Origin: Anaerolineales bacterium
Lineage (GTDB): Bacteria; Chloroflexota; Anaerolineae; Anaerolineales; Villigracilaceae
Length of the DNA stretch: 64,000 nt
Direction of reading: 5' to 3'
NCBI GenBank assembly: GCA_023382595.1
Contig: JAHDWB010000001.1
Location: 372,001 to 436,000 of the forward strand
The number at the start of each line of letters is the position of its first letter. Position 1 is the stretch's first letter. The notes beneath the pieces were generated by a model that did no database searches, had not been told where the DNA came from, and worked only from the letters and a program-made list of their open reading frames with translations. Positions 7,969 through 15,235 of this stretch are shown in pieces. The position numbers were made by a program, and so were the translations under genes.

Positions 7969-8328
7969 ATGAGAGAGCGACGCAAGCAGGAACGAAAAAA
8001 TCTGATGGCATACACACAGGTTTTCGACCTGTATGGCGGCTTTTTGCTTGGCTATCTCGCAGACCTGACCCAGCACGGCGCCATGGTCATCAGCGAAGTT
8101 CCGCAGCGGCGGGATACAGAGATCACACTTGCCTTCGAAATTCCGGAACTGCCAAATGTCAGCACGTCCCGCATGACGCTGCCCGCGCGCGTGGTATGGT
8201 GCGAACATGACATCAGCCCGCAGTTCTTCAACGTGGGATTTGAATTCAAAGAAGTGTCGGACCAGCAAAAATCTTTGATCGAAACCATTATCAAGGAATA
8301 TGAATTCCGGCGGGACACGCCCAAATAG
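7969..8328 (+). CDS. PilZ-domain protein, putative cyclic-di-GMP receptor
   Basis: About 119 residues from the ATG at 7969; a TTG at 7948 is an alternative start. The N-terminus RERRKQERKN fits the RxxxR part of the c-di-GMP site. ADLTQHGAMV about 30 residues later fits the D/NxSxxG part, with Thr in place of Ser. The rest is a small beta barrel with a C-terminal helix. Single-domain PilZ proteins relay c-di-GMP signals to motility, secretion or polysaccharide machines. No partner is obvious nearby. A strong terminator follows. Confidence 0.8.
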   Translation: MRERRKQERKNLMAYTQVFDLYGGFLLGYLADLTQHGAMVISEVPQRRDTEITLAFEIPELPNVSTSRMTLPARVVWCEHDISPQFFNVGFEFKEVSDQQKSLIETIIKEYEFRRDTPK

Positions 8329-8340
8329 ACATCCATTTTA

Positions 8341-8374
8341 GGCGGCGATCCGAAAAGATATCGCCGCCTTTTAT
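8341..8374 (+). terminator. Intrinsic terminator after the PilZ gene
   Basis: GGCGGCGAT (8341-8349) pairs perfectly with ATCGCCGCC (8360-8368). TTTTAT follows. Confidence 0.9.
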
Positions 8375-8388
8375 GTTAAACTTCGCCC

Positions 8389-9387
8389 ATGCAAACCGCG
8401 AAGACGCTTTTCTTTACAGCGCCAAAACAAGTGGAGGTCCGCGAGACGCTTCTCCCCCCGCCGAAAGCGGATGAGGTGCTCGTGAAGACCATCTGCTCCG
8501 CTGTCAGCGCCGGGACGGAGATGCTGGTGTATCGCGGTCAGTTCCCGCAGTTGACCGATGCGCACGACGCGGTCAGCAGTGAGTTGAAATATCCGCTGGC
8601 ATATGGATACGCATGTGTGGGAAAAGTGGTGGAAATCGGGGAGAAAGTGGATAAAAAGTGGGAAAACCGGCTCGTATTTTGTTTTCAACCGCATACATCC
8701 CATTTTGTTTCAAAGACCGATGCTTTATTTTCCATTCCACCCTCCGTATCGTCAGAAAATGCCTGTTTCCTGCCGAACATGGAAACGGCGGTAAATCTTG
8801 TCCAAGACGGCGCTCCCATTGTAGGCGAGCGCGTTTTGGTTCTGGGGCAGGGAGTGGTTGGTTTGCTGACCGCTTCGCTGTTGAGCGAGTTTCCGCTGGA
8901 GAGGTTGGTCACTACGGATCGATTCGAATTGAGGCGCGAGGCATCGGGTAAGATAAATAAAATCACGAGTCTCAATATTTCAGAGATTCAAGAACCCTCG
9001 TTTGCCTACGCGCAAAATAAATTCGACTTGACCTTTGAGTTGACCGGTTCCCCGTCCGCGTTGAACGATGCCATTAAACACACAGCCTTCAGCGGACGGA
9101 TCATCATCGGTTCTTGGTATGGACAAAAACAGGCGGAGATCGACCTCGGCGGTTCATTTCACCGTTCGCGCATAAAATTGATCGCTTCGCAGGTCAGTAC
9201 TATTTCGCCAGAGTTAAGCGGACGCTGGGACAAGGCTCGCAGGTTTGAGGTCGCATGGGATGCGCTGGAACGCATCCTGCCTGAGAAGTGGATCACGCAT
9301 CGCTTTTCGATCGATGATGCGGAGAAGGCATATCAACTGCTGGATGAGAATCCGCAGGAGGCGATACAGATTTTAATTTCCTTATAA
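8389..9387 (+). CDS. BchC-like medium-chain dehydrogenase/reductase
   Basis: A 332-residue MDR-superfamily protein. The N-terminal GroES-like domain has SAVSAGTEM and GYACVGKVVEIG. The Rossmann domain has VLGQGVVGLL near residue 150 for NAD(P) binding. The SAVSAGTEM pattern is that of the group annotated as bacteriochlorophyllide dehydrogenase BchC or threonine-dehydrogenase-like; no other photosynthesis gene is present, so BchC function is unlikely. TAAACT lies 6 nt before the ATG, a leaderless-type start. As I recall, similar dehydrogenases occur beside PTPS-like and GT4 genes such as those at 12081 and 12546. The substrate is unknown. Confidence 0.8.
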   Translation: MQTAKTLFFTAPKQVEVRETLLPPPKADEVLVKTICSAVSAGTEMLVYRGQFPQLTDAHDAVSSELKYPLAYGYACVGKVVEIGEKVDKKWENRLVFCFQPHTSHFVSKTDALFSIPPSVSSENACFLPNMETAVNLVQDGAPIVGERVLVLGQGVVGLLTASLLSEFPLERLVTTDRFELRREASGKINKITSLNISEIQEPSFAYAQNKFDLTFELTGSPSALNDAIKHTAFSGRIIIGSWYGQKQAEIDLGGSFHRSRIKLIASQVSTISPELSGRWDKARRFEVAWDALERILPEKWITHRFSIDDAEKAYQLLDENPQEAIQILISL

Positions 9388-9403
9388 ATTGGAGAAGGCA
9401 TAC

Positions 9404-9922
9404 ATGTTTGTTGGTTTTTGGAAAAGGCTTCAAGCCTTTCTTTGGGATTATCTGATCATCCTCGGTTATATTGCGGTCCTGACCTTCGTTTTATGGCTGG
9501 CGCGCGCGCCGGAATGGCTGTTCGCAAACCGCGTTGGATCGCAGCTATCAGGCATTCTGACCTTAACTCTTCCTGTGACGCTGTATTTTTCCTTCTTTGA
9601 ATCATCAATAAAACAAGCCACCTGGGGAAAATCCCGCCTGGGATTGATGGTGGCGGACAAGGATGGACACCGCATCCAATTCGGGAGAGCATTTGCACGC
9701 GCCGCGCTTAAGTTCATTCCCTGGGAGATTGCGCATACGCTTATTTGGCAGGTCAATTATCTTCCTGAAACCGATCCTTTATGGATTAATACAGGATTCG
9801 CGCTGGTATATGTGCTGATCGGAATAAACATCGCCAGTCTTTTTATGACCAAGAAACGCCAAACGATCTATGATTTGATCACCGATACTTATATCCTTGA
9901 CGCCAAACGAGCAATCACATGA
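9404..9922 (+). CDS. RDD-family membrane protein
   Basis: A 172-residue protein. The ATG at 9404 is chosen because GGAGAAGG lies 5 nt upstream. The N-terminal WKRLQAFLWDYLII carries the Arg and Asp of the RDD pattern, and three or four hydrophobic segments follow. The middle motif WGKSRLGLMVADKDG and the following FARAALK match the family. RDD proteins are small membrane proteins, some linked to ion transport. It is 16 nt after the dehydrogenase and overlaps ComB by 4 nt (ATGA), so it is in the same operon, just ahead of a cation antiporter. Confidence 0.85.
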   Translation: MFVGFWKRLQAFLWDYLIILGYIAVLTFVLWLARAPEWLFANRVGSQLSGILTLTLPVTLYFSFFESSIKQATWGKSRLGLMVADKDGHRIQFGRAFARAALKFIPWEIAHTLIWQVNYLPETDPLWINTGFALVYVLIGINIASLFMTKKRQTIYDLITDTYILDAKRAIT

Positions 9923-10605
9923 AATTCAACCGCCTCACTCTCGATAATTGTCACACCGCCACGGGCATCGTCCTCATCATTGACGTTCTGCGCGCGTTCT
10001 CAACCGCGGCATATGCCTTCTCGCGCGGCGCGAAGGAAATCCGGCTTGTCAGCGGCGTGGAGGAAGCGCTCGACTTGAAAGCGAAAATCCCCGGCGCAAA
10101 GGCGATGGGCGAAGTGGGCGGGCTGCCACCGGAAGGATTCGACTTCGGCAACTCCCCCACCCGCATTCTGGAGCACGACCTGACGGGTGTTACACTGGTT
10201 CAGCGCACAGGCGCAGGGACGCAGGGCGCGGTGCGCAGCGTCAATGCGGAAGTGATGCTGGCGACGAGTTTCGTCGTCGCACAGGCAACGATGGATTATG
10301 TTTTGCGGTTGAAGCCCGGCGAAATCACCTTCGTCATCACGGGCGGGATGGGAAATGATGAAGATGTAGCCTGTGCCGACTTTTTGGAGAAACAGGTTAC
10401 AGGTCAGGAAGTTGAAGCGAAAAGTTACATCAAGCGGGTGTACGCTTCACGCGATGCACTCGAGCATATGCCCGACCATCCGCAGTTTCCAAAAGCCGAT
10501 TTGGATTATTGCTCGCGCATCGACGCCTTCGATTTTGCCATGCCGATCGTGCGCGAGAATGGGAATTTAATCATGAAACCATCAAGGAGCGATCATGTCA
10601 TTTGA
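9919..10605 (+). CDS. 2-phosphosulfolactate phosphatase family protein (ComB-like)
   Basis: A 228-residue protein with the family's IDVLRAFSTAAYAFSRGA start, GEVGGLPPEGFDFGNSPT, and QRTGAGTQGA motifs. ComB is a Mg-dependent phosphatase that makes sulfolactate in coenzyme M biosynthesis of methanogens. Homologues are common in bacteria that do not make coenzyme M, where the true substrate is usually unknown. No ComA, ComC, ComD or ComE is visible here, so I would not call this a coenzyme M gene. It overlaps both neighbours and is translationally coupled to the RDD protein and the antiporter. Confidence 0.85.
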   Translation: MKFNRLTLDNCHTATGIVLIIDVLRAFSTAAYAFSRGAKEIRLVSGVEEALDLKAKIPGAKAMGEVGGLPPEGFDFGNSPTRILEHDLTGVTLVQRTGAGTQGAVRSVNAEVMLATSFVVAQATMDYVLRLKPGEITFVITGGMGNDEDVACADFLEKQVTGQEVEAKSYIKRVYASRDALEHMPDHPQFPKADLDYCSRIDAFDFAMPIVRENGNLIMKPSRSDHVI

Positions 10606-12070
10606 ATTGACTCTGATCATAGCAGCGGGACTTCTGCTCATTAGTGTGCTTGTCAGCAAGATCTCAGACAGTTCCGGTATACCTGCGCTTTTACTTTTTC
10701 TCAGTTTGGGAATGCTGGCTGGGTCTGACGGACTTGGTCTGATCTATTTCGACGACCCGGAATTGGCTCAATTCATCGGCATCGTTGCGCTGAACCTGAT
10801 CCTGTTCGCGGGCGGGTTAGATACCGACTGGAAGGATGTGCGCCCAATACTCAAGCATGGGGCTGCACTTTCCACCCTCGGCGTTTTTATCACCGCCCTG
10901 GTCGTGGGAATCACAGCGCAATATCTCTTGGGCATCACGCTGTTCCAGGGACTCTTACTGGGCGCCATCGTTTCCTCCACCGATGCGGCGGCGGTATTTT
11001 CGATCTTACGTTCAAAGAGTTTGGGGCTGAAAGGGAAACTGCGTCCGCTGCTCGAATTCGAATCGGGAAGCAACGATCCCATGGCGGTCTTTTTAACCAT
11101 TGGCATGATCCAACTGATCACGCAACCCGAAGCACAGATCATCGATCTTTTCGGTTCATTCGTCTTGCAAATGGTGGTCGGCGCTCTATGCGGACTTCTT
11201 TTCGGCAAGCTCCTGGTCTTCCTTGCCAACCGTATCCAACTCGGCTTTGACGGCTTGTATCCCGTCCTGACCCTCTCGATCGTGTTCCTAACTTACAGCG
11301 CCACAACCATGTTATACGGAAATGGATTTCTCGCCGTCTACATTGCAGGGATCGTCGCCGGGCATCAGGATTTTTTGCACCGCCGCAGTGTCATTCGCTT
11401 TCACGACGGGATGGCATGGCTGATGCAGATCACCATGTTCCTTGCACTCGGACTGCTGGTCTTTCCTGCGGAAATCCCGCCGATCATCACTACGGGAATG
11501 CTGATCGCTGTCTCCTTGATCTTTCTCGCCCGCCCGATCAGCGTCTTCCTCATGCTCCTGCCGACAAAGTACACGATCAGAGAAAAACTATTCATTTCCT
11601 GGGTGGGTCTGCGCGGCGCGGTTCCAGTCATTCTCGCAACGTTTCCCCTCACTGCCGGAATTGAACAAGCGGATGTGATCTTCAATATCATCTTCTTCGT
11701 TGTATTGACATCCGCATTAATACAAGGCGCTTCCATCCCATATGTCGCCAAATGGTTGAAGGTGGATTTACCTGTAACAAAGAAACCTGTCTATCCGATA
11801 GAGTTCAACCCGGTCAGCGGATTTAAGAGCGAATTAAAGGAGTTGACCATCCCGCCAGCCTCCTACATGGAGGGGAAAACCATCGTAGAGTTGAATCTCC
11901 CGCAGGAATTTCTCATCATCCTGATCGCGCGTGAGAACGAATTCATCCTGCCCAGCGGCGGGATCACCCTTCAGGCAGGAGATACGCTGATCGTACTTTC
12001 GGACAGGGATTCGCTCGCCCTTGTCGAATTCAATATGAAAAAGTCAATACAAAAGAACAGCCGTTCATAA
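10595..12070 (+). CDS. K+/H+ or Na+/H+ antiporter, CPA1 family with TrkA-C domain
   Basis: A 491-residue protein. About 12 membrane segments cover residues 1-390. The exchanger core includes SSTDAAAVFSILR and FESGSNDPMAVFL, the conserved acidic sites of NhaP-type transporters. The C-terminal 90 residues form a TrkA-C (RCK-C) ligand-binding domain ending LQAGDTLIVLSDRD. This layout matches the NhaP2/CvrA group, which exports K+ (or Na+) in exchange for protons. It overlaps comB by 11 nt. AAGGAG for the next gene overlaps its stop. Confidence 0.92.
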   Translation: MSFELTLIIAAGLLLISVLVSKISDSSGIPALLLFLSLGMLAGSDGLGLIYFDDPELAQFIGIVALNLILFAGGLDTDWKDVRPILKHGAALSTLGVFITALVVGITAQYLLGITLFQGLLLGAIVSSTDAAAVFSILRSKSLGLKGKLRPLLEFESGSNDPMAVFLTIGMIQLITQPEAQIIDLFGSFVLQMVVGALCGLLFGKLLVFLANRIQLGFDGLYPVLTLSIVFLTYSATTMLYGNGFLAVYIAGIVAGHQDFLHRRSVIRFHDGMAWLMQITMFLALGLLVFPAEIPPIITTGMLIAVSLIFLARPISVFLMLLPTKYTIREKLFISWVGLRGAVPVILATFPLTAGIEQADVIFNIIFFVVLTSALIQGASIPYVAKWLKVDLPVTKKPVYPIEFNPVSGFKSELKELTIPPASYMEGKTIVELNLPQEFLIILIARENEFILPSGGITLQAGDTLIVLSDRDSLALVEFNMKKSIQKNSRS

Positions 12071-12080
12071 GGAGATGTCC

Positions 12081-12458
12081 ATGTACACACTCGGAGTTCG
12101 GCGGGAATTCATCGCGCGTCACTTCCTGATCGGCGGGGATTGGGGTCCCGAAAATTTTCCCAACTCACATCACTACATTTTGGAATTGCAACTCGAAGGA
12201 GTTGAGCTAGACCAGCATGGCTACCTCGTGGATATCGTGAACGTGGAAACACATCTCGATGATGTGGTCGGCTATTACAGGGAGCAAATGCTCAACGAAA
12301 AGCCCGAATTTGCGGACTTAAACCCGTCCATTGAGCATTTCGCGCGGATCCTGGCAACGACCCTCAATGAAAAGATAACAGCAAAAAACATCACAGGCTT
12401 GAAAGTGGTCTTGTGGGAGAACGATTCCGCGTGGGCGGCATATCGGGTTGACCGTTAA
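12081..12458 (+). CDS. 6-pyruvoyl-tetrahydropterin synthase / QueD-like protein lacking the catalytic cysteine
   Basis: A 125-residue protein. The start at 12081 has AAGGAG 6 nt upstream; the ATG at 12075 lies inside that site. The fold of the T-fold PTPS/QueD family is recognisable from ARH (first zinc His), SHHY aligned with the usual HGH zinc pair, an EHFARILA helix and WENDSAWAAY near the end. The protein contains no cysteine, so the catalytic Cys of QueD and PTPS is absent and the reaction must differ or be lost. A divergent pterin-like or other substrate is plausible. It lies 10 nt after the antiporter gene and just before a glycosyltransferase. Confidence 0.8.
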   Translation: MYTLGVRREFIARHFLIGGDWGPENFPNSHHYILELQLEGVELDQHGYLVDIVNVETHLDDVVGYYREQMLNEKPEFADLNPSIEHFARILATTLNEKITAKNITGLKVVLWENDSAWAAYRVDR

Positions 12459-12539
12459 TGTCATGCTGAGGAGCCGCTCTTTGGCGACGAAGCATCCCGC
12501 CTCAAACGGTAGAGACTCTTCGCTTCGCTCAGAGTGACA
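12459..12539. repeat. Palindromic REP/MITE-like element
   Basis: It starts TGTCATGCTGAG right after the stop of the PTPS-like gene and ends CTCAGAGTGACA, an imperfect inverted repeat of about 80 bp with an internal CGAAGC/GCTTCG pair. Such elements are dispersed in many bacterial genomes. It ends 6 nt before the glycosyltransferase start codon and so forms that gene's upstream region. Confidence 0.7.
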
Positions 12540-12545
12540 TTGGAT

Positions 12546-13595
12546 ATGAAGATCGGTCTCGTCATTTACGGCTCGCTCGATACACTCAGCGGCGGGTACA
12601 TGTACGACCGCAGGCTGGTGGACTATCTCCGCGCACAAGGCGATACGGTGGAGATCATCTCGCTTCCCTGGCGAAATTATGCATCCCACTTAATTGATAA
12701 CTTCTCATTCAAATTACCCGCCAATCTTGACATACTCATTCAGGATGAACTCAATCATCCTTCGCTCATCACCGCGAATCGATATCCGCCCCCCTATCCC
12801 ATCATCAGCCTGGTCCATCATTTGCGGTGTTCCGAACTGCGCCCGAAGTGGCAGAATGCGTTCTACCGCATCATCGAAAAGAAATATCTACAAAGCGTGG
12901 ATGGCTTCATCTTCAACTCGCAAACAACAAGAAATGTGGTTAATGGATTGACGAATCATGATAAGCCGTTCGTAGTTGCATATCCACCAACGGATAGGTT
13001 TGGGAATGCAATTTCGGAAAAGGAAATACAGCAAAGAAGTAAAAAGAAAGAATTACGAATCCTTTTTCTCGGCAACCTTATCGAACGCAAAGGACTTCAC
13101 ATATTACTCGAAGTTATCCGCCGCCTTCCACGTTCCAATTTCCAGCTTGACATCGTCGGTTCATTAACATCTGAACCAAAATATGTAAAACAAATCCAGG
13201 AATTCATCACAAAGAATCATCTTTCCTCTTTCGTCTTTCTTCATGGCTCGCTCAACAACCAGCCGCTCATTGACAAACTAAAATCTGCCCACATTCTTGT
13301 CGTGCCATCCTCCTATGAGGGCTTCGGGATTGTCTACCTCGAGGGGATGTGTTTCGGGCTTCCCGCCATCGGCACGACATCTGGCGCGGCGGGTGAGATT
13401 ATCGAGGACGGCGTCACGGGATACCTGATCCAGCCGGGGGATGCTCAGGGATTGGCGAACAGGCTTGAGGTCCTGAATGAGAGGCGCGACCTTCTCGTCC
13501 AGATGAGTCTCGCGGCACGGAACCGCTATCTGCGTCAGCCAAAATGGGACGAGACCGCAAGTCAGATTCGGGAATTTCTGCGTTCGTTTTTGTGA
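12546..13595 (+). CDS. Glycosyltransferase, GT4 family
   Basis: A 349-residue GT-B enzyme. The start is at 12546 (MKIGLVIYGS). The N-terminal acceptor domain includes LSGGYMYDRRLVDYL. The C-terminal nucleotide-sugar domain includes ILFLGNLIERKGL and the SSYEGFGIVYLEGMCFGLP region with the E-x7-E arrangement of retaining GT4 enzymes. No membrane segment is seen, so it is cytoplasmic or peripheral. The SGGxxYDRR start resembles, from memory, glycosyltransferases found beside PTPS-like genes in actinobacteria. The acceptor is unknown. Confidence 0.85.
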   Translation: MKIGLVIYGSLDTLSGGYMYDRRLVDYLRAQGDTVEIISLPWRNYASHLIDNFSFKLPANLDILIQDELNHPSLITANRYPPPYPIISLVHHLRCSELRPKWQNAFYRIIEKKYLQSVDGFIFNSQTTRNVVNGLTNHDKPFVVAYPPTDRFGNAISEKEIQQRSKKKELRILFLGNLIERKGLHILLEVIRRLPRSNFQLDIVGSLTSEPKYVKQIQEFITKNHLSSFVFLHGSLNNQPLIDKLKSAHILVVPSSYEGFGIVYLEGMCFGLPAIGTTSGAAGEIIEDGVTGYLIQPGDAQGLANRLEVLNERRDLLVQMSLAARNRYLRQPKWDETASQIREFLRSFL

Positions 13596-13627
13596 TGAAC
13601 GGCTGAAACTTTGGGGGATATTATCCG

Positions 13628-13633
13628 TATAAT
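13628..13633 (+). promoter_or_regulatory. -10 box of a likely leaderless transcript
   Basis: TATAAT lies 7 nt before the ATG at 13641, and no Shine-Dalgarno sequence is present. Transcription would start at or next to the start codon. No good -35 is visible. Confidence 0.6.
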
Positions 13634-13640
13634 AAAAACG

Positions 13641-14231
13641 ATGATTTACACGTATCAAATCAATGGCATGCCTGTGCAAACGGGTGACATTATCTGCACG
13701 ATGAACGGAAAACCCGACATTCTGCCCGGGGAGTTTTGGCGTTTGATCGGGCGGCTTGTGCCCGGCGACGTGGACCATGTTGCGATCTATGTCGGTCCTG
13801 AGGGACGCTGCGTGGAAGCGGGCGCGCGCGGCGTCATCTCGTTCGACGTGCCGCGCGGCGAATGGAATACGGAACTCATGGCGCGTCAGCGCGGGCTTTT
13901 GTTCGACACGTTTTATGGCGTGGTTTCGCCGCTGGATGTTCTGGGCTTTTCAAGCGATGAAGAAATGCACATGCGCACAACCATCGCTTCGTACGCGCTT
14001 GCACAGATCGGCAAGCCATACAACCTTAACTTTTTGAACGCCGAGCGGGAGGACGCCTTTTATTGCAGTCAACTCGCCTACAAGGCGTATCAGCGCGTGG
14101 GCATCGATCTGAACACCGGGCTTGCAATGGAGCAATTGCCCGGTACGAACTACATCATTTATCCGCAGGAGATTTGGGAAGGCTTTTCTCACAGACAAAG
14201 CCGAATGCAGTTTGCCGTGGCGCCTGCATAA
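13641..14231 (+). CDS. Permuted papain-like amidase (YiiX/NlpC-P60 relative)
   Basis: A 196-residue protein from the ATG at 13641. GDVDHVAIYVG near residue 48 supplies the catalytic His, and FYCSQLAYKAYQ near residue 140 supplies the Cys, in the order expected for circularly permuted NlpC/P60 (YiiX-type) proteins. Members cleave amide or ester bonds in peptidoglycan, lipids or proteins. No signal peptide is seen, so a cytoplasmic role is more likely than wall hydrolysis. A terminator starts at its stop codon. Confidence 0.82.
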   Translation: MIYTYQINGMPVQTGDIICTMNGKPDILPGEFWRLIGRLVPGDVDHVAIYVGPEGRCVEAGARGVISFDVPRGEWNTELMARQRGLLFDTFYGVVSPLDVLGFSSDEEMHMRTTIASYALAQIGKPYNLNFLNAEREDAFYCSQLAYKAYQRVGIDLNTGLAMEQLPGTNYIIYPQEIWEGFSHRQSRMQFAVAPA

Positions 14232-14254
14232 ATCCCCCGCTCGGGGGATTTTTT
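14231..14254 (+). terminator. Intrinsic terminator after the amidase gene
   Basis: AATCCCCC (14231-14238), GCTC loop, GGGGGATT (14243-14250), then TTTT. It overlaps the stop codon by one base. Confidence 0.92.
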
Positions 14255-14275
14255 AATGTGATATATTCGCCCGTT

Positions 14276-15151
14276 ATGAGACGCATCATCGGCATCCTGC
14301 TCATCGCCATTTCCGCCGCCTCGTTCGGGACACTTGCCATCTTCGGCAGGTTCGCCTACGCAGACGGCATGGACATTTTCACCGTCCTCTTTCTGCGATT
14401 CGGATTCTCCGCCGCATTCATGACCGTGATCCTGCTCCTGCGCAAGGAACCTTTTCCACGCGGACAGATTCTCGCGCAACTCGTCGGCATGGGCGCGCTG
14501 GGCTACGTCGGTCAATCGTTCTCGTACCTGACCGCCATCCAATACGCCTCGGCGGGACTGGTCGCGCTGCTGCTTTATCTCTATCCCATCTTCGTTGCGA
14601 TTCTATCCACCATCTTCCTGCACGAAAAACTGACCCGCGTGAAGATCGCCGCGCTGGTCATCGCGTTCATCGGAACTTTGCTCACCGTCGGTCCTGCCGG
14701 CGGACAACTCACCGGCATTCTGCTTGCCGTTGCCGCCGCGTTGATCTACTCCATCTACATCATCGTCGGCACGAACGTGATGAAGCATGTGTCGGCGGTG
14801 CAATCTTCGACAGTCATCTTCGCTTCGGCTGGCGCAGTGTACGGACTGCTGACCTTTGTCAACGGCGCAACTTTTCCTGCCAGCAATGCAGGTTGGATGG
14901 CGGTTTTGGGTCTCGTGGTCGTCTCCACCATCATCCCCGTCGTCACCTTCCTGGCAGGCTTGGAGCGGATCGGTCCCACCAATGCGGCAATGCTCTCCAC
15001 GCTGGAGCCTGTCGTCACGGTACTGCTCGCAGCGTGGTTGTTTGGCGAAACCCTGCTCCCCATCGTCCTGCTCGGCGGCGGGTTGATCCTGACGGCTGTT
15101 GTGATTTTGACACGGGCAGAATTGCAGTCAAAAGACATATCGGGGATATAA
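14276..15151 (+). CDS. EamA-family (DMT) transporter
   Basis: A 291-residue integral membrane protein. The start is at 14276 (MRRIIGILLI). Ten hydrophobic segments form two EamA repeats, the first with GYVGQSFSYLTAIQYASAG and the second ending LGGGLILTAVVIL. Members export amino acids or other small metabolites. The ATG is preceded by TATATT at 8 nt with no ribosome site, another leaderless-type start just after the amidase terminator. A longer reading through the amidase gene was rejected. The substrate cannot be inferred. Confidence 0.9.
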   Translation: MRRIIGILLIAISAASFGTLAIFGRFAYADGMDIFTVLFLRFGFSAAFMTVILLLRKEPFPRGQILAQLVGMGALGYVGQSFSYLTAIQYASAGLVALLLYLYPIFVAILSTIFLHEKLTRVKIAALVIAFIGTLLTVGPAGGQLTGILLAVAAALIYSIYIIVGTNVMKHVSAVQSSTVIFASAGAVYGLLTFVNGATFPASNAGWMAVLGLVVVSTIIPVVTFLAGLERIGPTNAAMLSTLEPVVTVLLAAWLFGETLLPIVLLGGGLILTAVVILTRAELQSKDISGI

Positions 15152-15235
15152 TTACCCTGAAAGGTCACCAATTAAATCACCCACGATTTGGATGCAACAC
15201 CAATCAAATCCATCTGTGGTTAAACAAAGGATTTT

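Noticed and set aside
8389-9387. Bacteriochlorophyll synthesis gene bchC
   Set aside because: The family name is inherited annotation; there is no other photosynthesis gene in the window and the neighbours fit another pathway.
14063-14275. N-terminal extension of the EamA transporter into the amidase gene
   Set aside because: It crosses the amidase stop and terminator, and the family starts at MRRIIGILLI (14276).
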